Positions 36,608-46,055 of a stretch of 64,000 nt of DNA are shown piece after piece. Numbering within the stretch: the stretch's first letter is position 1; the number at the start of each line of letters is the position of its first letter. The position numbers and the translations under genes were made by a program. Source of the DNA: Marispirochaeta sp. (lineage in GTDB: Bacteria > Spirochaetota > Spirochaetia > JC444 > Marispirochaetaceae); NCBI RefSeq assembly GCF_963668165.1, contig NZ_OY764209.1, positions 620,001 to 684,000 on the forward strand, read 5' to 3'. The notes under the pieces are model-generated. The model was not told the origin of the DNA. It saw only the letters and a program-made list of their open reading frames with translations, and ran no database searches.

Positions 36608-38342
36608 CCTAACCTGAGCGATTCCAGCTAGTAGAAAAAAATACCTCCATGTGGTGTAATGAGTTAGACCAATAACAAAAAACACCCAGGAGGTGAATAA
36701 ATGGTGCGCCAAAAAAGCCGATCCGTCAAGAGCAAAATTACCAACTTTCAGACAACAAACGAACAATTTTCCGGCCGTGCCGGGCTTGCCCCGGTCAGTC
36801 GTTACCTTGACGCAGTGGGCATCACCGAGATATTAGCGAAGCGGTTCACCTTTCTAAAAAAGAATGCAAAAGGTACTGCCCTGAACTCTATCTTTCATCA
36901 GATCATCTGTTATTTTTTTGACGGCACTGATCTGCACATGAGCCGGTTCGATCATCTGAAACGGGATACCGGCTATGCCGGGGTAATCGAGACTGAAGCA
37001 GAGGAAATGATTTCATCTCATACCGCTAAAAGATTCTTTCGCTCCATATCGATTGTACGGGTATGGCTTTTTAGAAAAATACTCAAGCAGCTGTTCCTCT
37101 GGAGGCTGTCGATAGAAAAACCTGAGATCATCAAAATTGGAATCGACACCATGGTTCTGGATAACAACGACGCCGATGTACGCGAAGGAGTCGAACCGAC
37201 CTACAAAAAAGTAAAAGGATTTCAGCCGCTGCAGGTGTTCTGGGGTCGATACCTTGTTGATGCGATATTTCGAAATGGAAAGGCCCACAGCAATCACGGG
37301 AATCACGTTCAGCGGGTAGTAAGCCATATGGCTCGCCTCATTCGCAGAGGCTATCGCGATGATGTACCTATCATCTTTATCGCCGACACAGGATTCTTTG
37401 ATCAGGCGCTACTTGACCACTGTGAAAGGCTGAAGGTTGGCCTGATTGTAGGCGGTAAAATGTATCAGGATATCAAGGACACCATCGATCGGATGCCTGA
37501 TGAATCATTCCTTGAATACCAAAAGGGCACAAAAGCATGGTTCTACACGGAGTTCGGAGGCAGACGGAAGTCATGGAAGACATTCTGGAGAACCATCTAC
37601 GCAAAACCTATTACCGAAGATGATGGTCAGGTGCTTCTTGAATATGCCCGCCCGGAGCTCATTATCTACACCAATATCGGAATGAACAATGAGATCACCC
37701 GTGGGATTTTGAAAGCACATAAAAGTGATGAAACTGAAATCAGTCCACAGGCCATCATCAACGCCTATCATTTCCGAGCTCGGGACGAGCTGGTGAACCG
37801 GGCGCTGAAAGATTTTGGAACAGAGCACTTGCCCTTCAAACGTTTCGCCTCAAATGCGGCTTTCTATTATCTGATGTGTATTTCATTCTTCCTGTTCGAA
37901 ACCTTCAAATATGATATCGACTCTCCGGCAATCAAGATCACCTGGTATGCTGAAAGCTTCAGGAGAAAGGTGCTTGATATTGCGGGACAAATTATACGAA
38001 CCGGCCGCCGGATTTATTTGAAGCTGCCGGAGGTAACAAGCGCTGTCCTCTGTTTCGAACAGTTATGGAACCAAAGCGGAAGTATTTCTAAGATACCACC
38101 GGCACCGGTCTAAAAAAATTACCTCAGTCACACATAATATCAGGTGTCTCTAATAATCAACTAATGGCACAGGTTTGTTCTCAGATTGTTCCGGACTGTG
38201 GTTTTTGTAATAAAAATCAAGCAGTTAGTAAAATAATCTCTGTGGCATCCGACAGATGAACTCGTGCGCCAAGGATTTGTCATCTCAGACTGCTAAAATT
38301 GTGGGCGGTGCCCACATTTGCAACGGAATCGCTCAGTTTAGG
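36608..38342 (+). mobile_element. IS1380-family insertion sequence, apparently complete
   Basis: Imperfect inverted ends: CCTAACCTGAGCGATTCC at 36608-36625 and, inverted, CCTAAACTGAGCGATTCC ending at 38342. About 1.73 kb with one intact transposase gene. Both outer flanks are short A runs, so the target duplication cannot be fixed exactly. It sits between the biotin operon and the export operon. Confidence 0.88.
36701..38113 (+). CDS. IS1380-family transposase
   Basis: 470 residues, intact. The DDE-type catalytic region can be traced: IKIGIDTMVLDNNDADVREG (first Asp), VPIIFIADTGFFDQ (second Asp) and YHFRARDELVNRALKDFG near residue 350 (YHxRxxxE with the Glu). AGGAGGTG precedes the ATG. Intact frame and good ends suggest recent arrival. 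Confidence 0.92.
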   Translation: MVRQKSRSVKSKITNFQTTNEQFSGRAGLAPVSRYLDAVGITEILAKRFTFLKKNAKGTALNSIFHQIICYFFDGTDLHMSRFDHLKRDTGYAGVIETEAEEMISSHTAKRFFRSISIVRVWLFRKILKQLFLWRLSIEKPEIIKIGIDTMVLDNNDADVREGVEPTYKKVKGFQPLQVFWGRYLVDAIFRNGKAHSNHGNHVQRVVSHMARLIRRGYRDDVPIIFIADTGFFDQALLDHCERLKVGLIVGGKMYQDIKDTIDRMPDESFLEYQKGTKAWFYTEFGGRRKSWKTFWRTIYAKPITEDDGQVLLEYARPELIIYTNIGMNNEITRGILKAHKSDETEISPQAIINAYHFRARDELVNRALKDFGTEHLPFKRFASNAAFYYLMCISFFLFETFKYDIDSPAIKITWYAESFRRKVLDIAGQIIRTGRRIYLKLPEVTSAVLCFEQLWNQSGSISKIPPAPV

Positions 38343-38443
38343 TAAAAATCTTAAAGACTGATCTTCAGAACTCTCAAGATAAGGATACCTTCATCATCAT
38401 TACTCCAAAGATTGTCATATTCCTTGGTGATCAATTTCTGTAT

Positions 38444-38644
38444 TCATCGGGAGAATTTCCCGGATAAAACCTCTTCGACCTTACTGATCGGAACTCTGCC
38501 ATACCAGTATGGATTAAAGGAAGCCTTTCCATTAGTACCGAACACCTTAGCTTGGCTACCATGGTTATACCCCAAACGGTTCGAAGCATTTTCATTCGAC
38601 TGGATATCCTCCAAAAAATCCCTCTTCAATGTAAAACGTTTCAT
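38444..38644 (-). CDS. small protein of unknown function
   Basis: 66 residues beginning MKRFTLKRDFLEDIQ and ending SKVEEVLSGKFSR. GAGGAAA lies three bases before the ATG, which is the main support. There is no signal or membrane segment and it is not recognised. It lies between the IS1380 element and the export operon, transcribed toward the IS. It could be the remnant of a longer gene cut by the insertion. Confidence 0.45.
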   Translation of the reverse strand: MKRFTLKRDFLEDIQSNENASNRLGYNHGSQAKVFGTNGKASFNPYWYGRVPISKVEEVLSGKFSR

Positions 38645-38719
38645 AAATTTCCTCATATTGCATATCGCGGAAATAGATTATACACATTACTGTACGTCTT
38701 TATCTATTACATAAAAAAG

Positions 38720-38776
38720 TTGACATTCTGGCTCCTATAGAATACCATACAGACAGACTAGTCTGTCTGTATGGTA
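38720..38776 (+). promoter_or_regulatory. promoter with 34-bp perfect palindromic operator for the export operon
   Basis: TTGACA (38720-38725), exactly 17 bases, and TACCAT (38743-38748) form a near-consensus promoter. A perfect palindrome of 34 bases (38743-38776, half-site TACCATACAGACAGACT) begins with the -10 and covers the start-site region. Bound protein would block transcription. The TetR gene at the end of the same operon (43603) is the obvious candidate. Confidence 0.8.
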
Positions 38777-38821
38777 ACATGAAACTGGCATGTATGTACA
38801 GACATAAACAGGAGAAGAAGG

Positions 38822-39595
38822 ATGCGAGCAAAATTTAGTGTTGTTATTCTGGTCGTGTATTTCTCATTACAAGTTTGGATTCTCTTCGCTGATCCTAAAG
38901 GGGAGAGTGTAATGCGAGCGGCGTTTGATCTTCCTGATCCGCAAGATAGTCGCGCAGTCGGCATGATGGTTATAGAGGACACAGCCGGAAATCGACGTAC
39001 GCGTCGTATCGTACAGTACACCCAGGATACACCGGACGGACAGGATAGCTATATCGAGGTACAGGAACCTGCGGATGTCGCGGGCATGCGGTTCTTAACT
39101 CTCGCCGAACCGGGTGAAGACGTTCAACGGATGTATCTGCCTGCTCTCGACAGTGCGAGGCGCATTTCCGGCTCCGCCAAAAAAGGACGATTCCTCGGTT
39201 CGGATCTCTTTTTCTATGACATGGAAGATCATAAGTTCGAAGATTTCTCAGGATACAGGTATCTACGTTCCGAATTATTCAGGGGACATGAGTGTGATGT
39301 CGTAGAGGCTGTTCCTACCGACGATAACGCGCCGTACTCGCGAATGATACAGTGGGTAAGTCGGCGAGACCATTATATTTACAAGATGGAATGTTACGCC
39401 GAAAACGACAGTAATCGTCTGTTTAAGACGATCATATCGATTGAAGTAGGAGAACAGAAAGGTATTTTATATCCGGTCCGGCAGTTAATTGAGAATCACC
39501 GCGACAACCATAAAACGGCGCTTATGTATCAGGAGATCGAGATAAACACCGGAGTGTCCGACGATATGTTTTCCGTCCGGTATCTGGAACGGTGA
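38822..39595 (+). CDS. exported LolA-like outer-membrane lipoprotein-sorting family protein (COG2834 type)
   Basis: 257 residues with signal peptide (ILFA-DPKGES). The pattern MVIEDTAGNRRTRRIV, a P-DVAGMRFLTL turn, RMYLPALDSARRISG, and GSDLFFYDMED is that of the lipoprotein-sorting-like proteins commonly encoded beside MMPL/RND exporters. It may carry a lipid or hydrophobic cargo across the periplasm from the pump to the outer membrane. CAGGAGAAG lies before the ATG. First gene of a four-gene operon. Confidence 0.8.
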   Translation: MRAKFSVVILVVYFSLQVWILFADPKGESVMRAAFDLPDPQDSRAVGMMVIEDTAGNRRTRRIVQYTQDTPDGQDSYIEVQEPADVAGMRFLTLAEPGEDVQRMYLPALDSARRISGSAKKGRFLGSDLFFYDMEDHKFEDFSGYRYLRSELFRGHECDVVEAVPTDDNAPYSRMIQWVSRRDHYIYKMECYAENDSNRLFKTIISIEVGEQKGILYPVRQLIENHRDNHKTALMYQEIEINTGVSDDMFSVRYLER

Positions 39596-39597
39596 AT

Positions 39598-41151
39598 ATG
39601 TATCTTCGCATGAAAAAAATGCTTCTGGTATTCGTCTTTTTATCGATAGCGATATGTTCTCTTTCGGCGCAGGCATCGTTGGACGAGCAGGGGAAGAACG
39701 GCGATGCTGCAGCTGCATTCGACGATCTATTCTCCGATATTGAAACCGAAGGGGATGCTGCGGGTGGCGAACCTGCTGCAGTTCCTCTTTCTGCTGACAG
39801 CAAGCTCAGCCTGGACGGCGAACACCGTGTACGGTATTCGTTTCCTCTACATCCCGATCATTTCGACTATGAGAGAAAAGTCCCGACGGCGGGTAACGTG
39901 ATAAAGTTTCGCTATTTAAAAGAATCTGTAACGGTTTTATCGGAATGGGATCTTCTTCTTGAGGCTGAACAGGGTCGGGATCTTGAGACCCGGAGCCGTG
40001 TGCTGCCGGGAGAGAACTATATTTCCTGGGCCCTCGACCGGACGACGCTTACTCTTGGATACCAACGGTATGCCTGGGGAGTAGGTGATGATATTAACCC
40101 CACGGATAATATTGATTACAAGAACTACCGGGACGATCCTTTCTCGCCCGACGATCTGCCGGTATTTTCAGGGCATATTCAATTTTACCCCACTGATGAA
40201 TGGGAACTGGCGCTGGTCGTTGTTCCGGTGGACGGCACAAACCGGGAGTATTTCTCGGTAGAAGAGGAGATCCCTGGCGAAATATTTGCGGGAAACAAGA
40301 GCATCGAACGGGAAGAACCGGTATTCTCGCCTGAATCCACCGTATGGGGCTTCAAGATTAACCATTATGGAGCCGGGCTGGATTGGTCGGCGAGTTATGT
40401 TTATGACTTCGATTCATATTATACTCCACGGCTGGAGCTCAAAGACAACGGTGGGATCTGGACCGTTGAGACCCTCGGGCTGCGGCGAGATCGTATTCAC
40501 AGAATCGGGGTCGACGCGAAAAAGGTTGTCGGACGGTACTCGATCTGGACTGAAGCGGCATATTCGATTTCCAAAGATTTTCTTAACGACGATGTGAACC
40601 AACGAAATCATGATCTCGCGTGGGTTGTAGGGGGAGACTTTCAGTTCGGCGGTCTGGATCAACATTATTGCAATTTTCAGTATTACGGTTTGTGGATACC
40701 AGATTTCTACGACAACTTCTCCAATGATTATCCCGGCGGAATACCGGATCCAGGACGAATGAACGAGTTTGACTATATGCGCGACTACTACTATCGAAGT
40801 ATTACGGAGAGCCTTGGCGGTCGTGAAGCGGGAATTGTCCATGGTCTCGCTCTCTCCCTCGAAGGGAGTTTCCACCGCGATAAAATCAAGCCGACACTCG
40901 ACCTTGCCGTAGAGATTCCTGATCGGTATGACGATATCGCTGGATCACCTCTATTGTCGGCGTACCTTGATCCTTCAATTGTCTTCGATCTTGCGGAGAA
41001 CTTCGATCTCGAAGTAAGAGCCCCAATCGCATTCGGGCTTATCGAGCGGGATGGAGATTTGGAAAATAACGATGAATCTGAGGCGGGCATACTCAGCCAT
41101 GATAATTCGATCTCGCTGACTTTACGATATCGCTGGAAAAAACGGTTCTGA
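39598..41151 (+). CDS. outer-membrane beta-barrel protein, DUF1302-like
   Basis: About 517 residues. Signal peptide ends SLSA-QASL, followed by an acidic linker and repeated amphipathic strands (TLTLGYQRYAWGVGDD, FQFGGLDQHYCNFQYYGLW), finishing with SLTLRYRWKKRF with an aromatic C-terminus typical of barrels. NPTDNIDYKNYRDDPF resembles the DUF1302 or MMPL-associated barrel class. GTG 39592 overlaps the previous stop; the ATG at 39598 has GGA nine bases before it. It likely forms the outer-membrane exit or acceptor of the export system. Confidence 0.75.
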   Translation: MYLRMKKMLLVFVFLSIAICSLSAQASLDEQGKNGDAAAAFDDLFSDIETEGDAAGGEPAAVPLSADSKLSLDGEHRVRYSFPLHPDHFDYERKVPTAGNVIKFRYLKESVTVLSEWDLLLEAEQGRDLETRSRVLPGENYISWALDRTTLTLGYQRYAWGVGDDINPTDNIDYKNYRDDPFSPDDLPVFSGHIQFYPTDEWELALVVVPVDGTNREYFSVEEEIPGEIFAGNKSIEREEPVFSPESTVWGFKINHYGAGLDWSASYVYDFDSYYTPRLELKDNGGIWTVETLGLRRDRIHRIGVDAKKVVGRYSIWTEAAYSISKDFLNDDVNQRNHDLAWVVGGDFQFGGLDQHYCNFQYYGLWIPDFYDNFSNDYPGGIPDPGRMNEFDYMRDYYYRSITESLGGREAGIVHGLALSLEGSFHRDKIKPTLDLAVEIPDRYDDIAGSPLLSAYLDPSIVFDLAENFDLEVRAPIAFGLIERDGDLENNDESEAGILSHDNSISLTLRYRWKKRF

Positions 41152-41210
41152 AACGCGGTCTTTACTGAAAACTGCACATTACTAAACAAAATAGACACAG
41201 GAGAGTATGA

Positions 41211-43550
41211 ATGGATAATCGTCAAGAACAGAAAGAACGACGCGAATGGGGTGAATGGCTTGGAAGCTTCATTGTCAGGTACCGAATCGCATTGGCAGTT
41301 CTATTTATTGGGTTGTCTTTGTTGGCCGGGTTGGGAATTCAAAAGATCACAATGACCTCTTCAATTACCGAATGGTTCTCCGAGGGATCGTCGGTGAGTA
41401 CCGATCGGGACCGGTTTGAAAATGAGTTCAAGAAGGGGGAACGGGTCGCTCTTCTGGTTACAGGGGAAGATGTCTTTTCGCATGATATGCTGAACATGAT
41501 TGATCGGCTTGGTGAGCGATTAGTAAAGAACGTGCCTTTTGCAGATAGAGTAGAATCGATTACCACTGTGGAATATAGCCGAGCGGAGGGGGACGAGGTA
41601 ATAACCGAAGAGCTGATTCCGGATACAATACCTCGCGCTGCCCAAGAGTTGGAAGTTTTTCGGGATATTGCACTTTCGGATAAGTTAATCGCAGGACGCC
41701 TGGTCTCAATGGATTCGACGGAGACCTGGGTGGTTATAGAGCTTTTACCGTTTCCTAAAAAGTGGCAGGGAGAATATGATAATCCGCCCTATTTTTTAGT
41801 AGGCGAAGCCATCGAAAAGCTGTTGCAGGGCGATGATTTTTTAAACTACGATATCAAAGCGGCCGGTACGCCGATTCTGAACCATGATGAGCTGGTAGCG
41901 ACAAGCCATGAAACGACACGTCTGGTGCTTTATGCATCAATAGTCGCGGTGATTCTTCTGATCATATTTCTCCGCACATGGAGAGGAGTAGTTGTCCCGC
42001 TTCTGGTGACCGCTCTTTCCATTGCGGTGGTCTATGGGATTTATGGTCACTTGGGAGTCGAAATCAACGCCTTCCTGTTCAATGTGCCTGTATTCCTGGC
42101 TGTTGCAGTTACCATCAGCTATTCGATTCATTTATTCAACTATTTTAACGAGGAACTCTCTATTCACGGGGATAGAAAAAAGGCGGTCATCGGTGCAGTT
42201 CGTCTCGGCGCATCGCCGCTTCTTTTTTCCGTTCTGACGACTGCTGCGGCCCTGGCTTCGTTCGTTTCGGTAGGGTTGGTACCTCTCCGGTGGTTGGGAC
42301 TGACCGGTGCACTGGTCGTTCTCGTGGTGTATGTACTATCCCTGCTGCTTACTGCGGTATTCCTCTCCTTCGGAAAAAACCAGATGCAGCGAAAAGAGAC
42401 TGAGGTGCATAGTTCCGATGGCCGGTTATCCCGTCTTGGTCGGTGGGCATATTCACGGGCACCGTGGGTTGTCGCGGGATTTGCATGTCTCATTGGGCTC
42501 TTTTTCATTGGTATTACTCGTTTTGAAGTCAATCTCAACCTTGATCAGACCTATGGTTTCAGAGTTGATTATATAAACAGGCTGCGCGAGGTTGCGCATA
42601 GCGAGGTAGGTTCTTTCTCGTCTTATGATATTACCTTCGATCTGCACAAACAGGACGCAACGAAGGCTCCGGAGCTTCTTCGTCGCTTCGACCGATTTGT
42701 TGAAAAAATCGACGAGTTGTCCAATACGAAAAGAAGCACGACGATGCTTCCTTTTCTCAAGCAGATGAACCGTGTTCTGCACCACGGTCAACAGCAATAT
42801 TATAGGGTTCCAGACTCTCGCCAGCTTGTTGCTCAGGTTCTTTTTCTTTATGAGATGTCGGGAGGCGATGAACTGAGCAATTGGATAAATGACGACTACT
42901 CGATTCTCCGTCTTCAAGTTGAAACTAGTACTATGGATGCCAGGAAGATGGTCAAGGGACTTGAGGAGATCAAGGCGCTTGCTGACCGTTATATGCCGGA
43001 GGCCGAAATGAGCATAACCGGTTCTATGCTGGAAACGGCGATAATGAATCAGTATGTCGCTAAGGGACAGATCGTCTCTTTTTTGATTGCTCTTGGAGTA
43101 ATCGGATTACTAATGATCATTATTCTTAGGAGCGTTCGTGCAGGAATTATCGGCCTTATTCCGAATGTTGCTCCAGCCGTAGCCATAGCCGGTCTTATGG
43201 GATTTTTTGGTATTCCTCTCGATTTTATTACGATGACAATTGTGCCGATGATCCTGGGAATAGCCGTAGACGACACGATACATCTCATGACCCACATTAA
43301 ACGCATATATACGGCTGGAAACTCCTATATTTATTCGATGGAAGACTCGCTACGAGTCGTTGGACATGCTATGATTATGACATCCGTGGTTGTCGTCGCC
43401 AGTTTCGGAATCTTCGGGGTTTCTATATTCAATATGTTCAGAAACCTTGGTATTTTTATGGGAATCGGACTCGGAACCGCCTGTGCAAGTGGCTTAATGA
43501 TGGTTCCAGCCTTGAGTCGCTGGGTTTCTCCTTTTGGCAAGAGACGTTAA
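41211..43550 (+). CDS. MMPL/RND-superfamily exporter
   Basis: 779 residues with two six-helix blocks, each preceded by a periplasmic loop domain. The second block has IGLIPNVAPAVAIAGLMGFFGIPLDFIT, then GIAVDDTIHLMTHIKR; the first has AVAVTISYSIHLFNYFNEEL. These carry the Asp/Tyr positions of the proton relay region in MMPL pumps (only Asp in the second half: AVDDTIH). Such pumps use the proton gradient to move lipids or hydrophobic compounds. It is the inner-membrane motor for the operon. Confidence 0.92.
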   Translation: MDNRQEQKERREWGEWLGSFIVRYRIALAVLFIGLSLLAGLGIQKITMTSSITEWFSEGSSVSTDRDRFENEFKKGERVALLVTGEDVFSHDMLNMIDRLGERLVKNVPFADRVESITTVEYSRAEGDEVITEELIPDTIPRAAQELEVFRDIALSDKLIAGRLVSMDSTETWVVIELLPFPKKWQGEYDNPPYFLVGEAIEKLLQGDDFLNYDIKAAGTPILNHDELVATSHETTRLVLYASIVAVILLIIFLRTWRGVVVPLLVTALSIAVVYGIYGHLGVEINAFLFNVPVFLAVAVTISYSIHLFNYFNEELSIHGDRKKAVIGAVRLGASPLLFSVLTTAAALASFVSVGLVPLRWLGLTGALVVLVVYVLSLLLTAVFLSFGKNQMQRKETEVHSSDGRLSRLGRWAYSRAPWVVAGFACLIGLFFIGITRFEVNLNLDQTYGFRVDYINRLREVAHSEVGSFSSYDITFDLHKQDATKAPELLRRFDRFVEKIDELSNTKRSTTMLPFLKQMNRVLHHGQQQYYRVPDSRQLVAQVLFLYEMSGGDELSNWINDDYSILRLQVETSTMDARKMVKGLEEIKALADRYMPEAEMSITGSMLETAIMNQYVAKGQIVSFLIALGVIGLLMIIILRSVRAGIIGLIPNVAPAVAIAGLMGFFGIPLDFITMTIVPMILGIAVDDTIHLMTHIKRIYTAGNSYIYSMEDSLRVVGHAMIMTSVVVVASFGIFGVSIFNMFRNLGIFMGIGLGTACASGLMMVPALSRWVSPFGKRR

Positions 43551-43602
43551 CGAGGCCGGAAGTTATTCTCAACAATAACAAGCTGTGGGGGGAAGGTTGG
43601 AG

Positions 43603-44205
43603 ATGAGTACGAAAGAGAGAATCGAGTATGAAGCGTTAAAACTGTTCTGTCGCAAGGGATATAATGGAGTCAGAATAGACGAAATTATATCCGCGGCGGA
43701 ATCGACCAAGGGTGGATTCTATCACCACTTTGCAAGCAAACAGGAACTTTTCACGAAAATAGTGTTTTCGTATCTTTTTGAGTGGATTATTGAACAGGCC
43801 GCGACGGCTCATAATGCAGAGATGTCTTTTCAGGAATACCTGCGAACACTTTTTGATTATCCGAAACGTTATCTTGAGTGGTGGCATTCTCTCAGGATCA
43901 GCGAGGACCTGAGAGGTTTGTTTGTTGTATTCTTCGACGGGATTGGGATGTTTGAAGATCTTCGAATGAAAATCGTCAATGTCTATACTGAACTGATGCA
44001 GGAGATAGTCTTCCGCATCGATTCCGCCCGCACCATCGGAGAAATCCGCAAAGATATTGATTCCGAAGCGGCGGTTATCCAGATTCTATCTACCCTGGAA
44101 GGTTTGACGCTTCTCATGGTCGGTTTCAACTCTTCACAGCTGTCAAATCTCGATTACTACATCGGTGAAATGTTTAGAAATACTTGGCGGGGATTCTCTA
44201 CATGA
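43603..44205 (+). CDS. TetR-family regulator of the export operon
   Basis: 200 residues. Helix-turn-helix VRIDEIISAAESTKGGFYHHFASKQEL near residues 20-46, helical C-terminal domain. The start at 43603 is preferred to GTG 43585 because GGAG lies close before it. It is the last gene of the operon 38822-44205, 50 bases after the pump gene, which suggests autoregulation through the 34-bp palindrome. Ligand unknown. Confidence 0.9.
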   Translation: MSTKERIEYEALKLFCRKGYNGVRIDEIISAAESTKGGFYHHFASKQELFTKIVFSYLFEWIIEQAATAHNAEMSFQEYLRTLFDYPKRYLEWWHSLRISEDLRGLFVVFFDGIGMFEDLRMKIVNVYTELMQEIVFRIDSARTIGEIRKDIDSEAAVIQILSTLEGLTLLMVGFNSSQLSNLDYYIGEMFRNTWRGFST

Positions 44206-44575
44206 TTAATACGCAATATGTAGCTTAAAACCAGAATCTTACAAGGATATTAGTGGCAAAATGTATAAGTCAGAAACTGTTCCGATGTACTCAAATTAAG
44301 ATCAAAATTAAAGGAAAGGTATTGGTCGGTTACAACAAAATGAAACAGGTCGAGTAGACTCGTTTGAAAATGAAGCTTATATTCTGCACATTGCTGACGT
44401 GTCAGAATCCGATGTTTTGAATGAATACGTTGTCTGTGAAAAAGATGCCGTTAATATCCGATAATCAGCCGATATTAAACAGGAAACTGGCCACAGATGT
44501 CTTTCAAGGCAGAACGGTATAGGGAATTCAAACACATAATGATATCTAACATTTTATATTAGTAAGGAGCAGTAA
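44206..44575. other. gene-free stretch after export operon
   Basis: About 370 AT-rich bases without a convincing frame. A short hairpin CGAGT-AG-ACTCG occurs near 44350-44361 without a T run. Nothing else stands out. Confidence 0.4.
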
Positions 44576-44920
44576 ATGAAAAAAACAAAATTAGTGCAAA
44601 TAGTAATTTTATCTTTCAATATCGTATATTTTTTCCTAACATGGAAAGTGTTCTGGTATGAAGGATCATTTTCTGAAATACCCTTAGGTAAGTATTTTAA
44701 AATATTATTCAAAGCTCTTGATGGCCAGTTAGACTGGTTTTACGAATATGACAGGGCATATTTTGTTCTTATGTCGCTTACTATGCTTTCATTTTTTGGA
44801 AGTGTAACTAGTTTTTCTACTTATCTACTATGTAAAAGATTAGAAGAAACGAAAGACAAACAGATCGTAAATTTAGAAAAAAGAATTACGAAACTAGAAA
44901 AAGATAAAAGAATGAACTAA
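44576..44920 (+). CDS. small membrane protein with C-terminal coiled coil, unknown function
   Basis: 114 residues: helix 1 (VQIVILSFNIVYFFLTW), a loop, helix 2 (FVLMSLTMLSFFGSVTSF) and a charged coiled tail (RLEETKDKQIVNLEKRITKLEKDKR). AAGGAG stands before the ATG. No family recognised. AT-rich, probably a real gene. Confidence 0.65.
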   Translation: MKKTKLVQIVILSFNIVYFFLTWKVFWYEGSFSEIPLGKYFKILFKALDGQLDWFYEYDRAYFVLMSLTMLSFFGSVTSFSTYLLCKRLEETKDKQIVNLEKRITKLEKDKRMN

Positions 44921-44941
44921 TCAATGTCAGCTTTTCTGTCG

Positions 44942-44970
44942 AGGGTAATCATATCCCCCCAGGGTAATCA
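44942..44970. repeat. direct repeat AGGGTAATCA, possible IS end remnant
   Basis: The ten-base word AGGGTAATCA occurs at 44942-44951 and 44961-44970, followed by CCCACC...GGTGGG that can pair. Spaced subterminal repeats like this are found near the ends of IS21-type elements. No transposase is adjacent, so the assignment is a guess. Between 44921 and 45162 nothing else is recognised. Confidence 0.25.
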
Positions 44971-45162
44971 GAAATCCCACCCCCCTTCCGGTGGGTTCAT
45001 TGTAGAACCAAATTCGGACCAAATCAAGAACTTTAATTCACCGGTAGCTCATACGAGCTGAGCTTTCGATACGATTCTGCTTTGTCGACGATGATCTTAA
45101 TTGCGCTTGAGACCATCCGATCAAGAATAGTACCACCAAAACCACGTCAGAGTGAGGACCAA

Positions 45163-45425
45163 ATGTCTGGTAAGATTATCGAAATTAATGAGGAAGAAGT
45201 TAAAGCTCATTTGGGGGAATTTGTACGGAAAACTGTCGAGGAAACATTGAATGCCATGCTGGAAGCTGAAGCCGAGCAATTGCTCAATGCACAGAAGCAT
45301 GAGAGAAACACAGATCGGAAGGGGTATCGCGCCGGCCATTATGACCGGAAGCTTTTGACCAAGGCAGATGAAGTAAACCTTAAGATGCCCATGTTGAAGA
45401 AGGTAACCTTTGAAACGGCACAGTT
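45163..45425 (+). pseudogene. IS256-family transposase, N-terminal fragment
   Basis: From the ATG at 45163 about 86 residues match the start of mutator-type transposases: EFVRKTVEETLNAMLEAEAE, KGYRAGHYDRKLLTKADEVN and MPMLKKVTFETA. The sequence stops being transposase at about 45424 and passes directly into a short-chain dehydrogenase coding sequence in another frame. The catalytic domain is missing, so the element is dead. Confidence 0.85.
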
Positions 45426-45752
45426 ATATTAATTACCGGAGCGTCTTCAGGGATAGGTAGAGAAACGGCGATTCTTCTTAAAAAGTCAGGGTTCACGGTG
45501 TATGGTGCTTCCCGAAATATAGAAAAACTTAAGATTCTCGAACAGGAAGGGATTACCATTCTGTCATTGGATGTAACAGTTGAAGAGTCAATTCAAGAAT
45601 GTGTTAAAACGATTATTGCGAATGAGGGTCGGATTGATATTTTAATAAATAACGCAGGGTACTATAATGAGCCCAGGAAACGAGACAGCTTCTGGGGGTG
45701 CCTTTAAGGTGTAACTCTCGCCTTCCAGGGAGCAGAGAGGTATAGTAGTACC

Positions 45753-46055
45753 ATGAGGAAGAGCTACAACACCGCATTCAAATCGAAAGTGGCACTTGAG
45801 GCTATCAAGGAGCAGGAGACCATACAGCAGATTGCACTTAAATACGATGTGCATCCGAACCAGGTATCGCAGTGGAAAAAGCAGCTGCCGGACAATCTTC
45901 CTGCGACTTTCGAGCGTCCTAATAAGAAGCGAGAAGAGGAGCGCAGGCTTGAGCAGGAGCGTGACCAACTGCTGCGAACTGTTGGAGAACTGACAGTTGT
46001 GAACGAATTTCTCAAAAAAAAACACCGCGAGTATTACGGGAAAGATCCGGAATGA
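45753..46055 (+). CDS. IS3-family OrfA (helix-turn-helix protein)
   Basis: 100 residues. Helix-turn-helix YNTAFKSKVALEAIKEQETIQQIALKYDVHPNQVSQWKKQL followed by a leucine-zipper-like coil (EEERRLEQERDQLLRTVGELTVVNEFLKKK). It binds the IS ends. A run of nine A at 46014-46022 near its end is placed for -1 slippage into orfB, giving the OrfAB transposase. Confidence 0.92.
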   Translation: MRKSYNTAFKSKVALEAIKEQETIQQIALKYDVHPNQVSQWKKQLPDNLPATFERPNKKREEERRLEQERDQLLRTVGELTVVNEFLKKKHREYYGKDPE

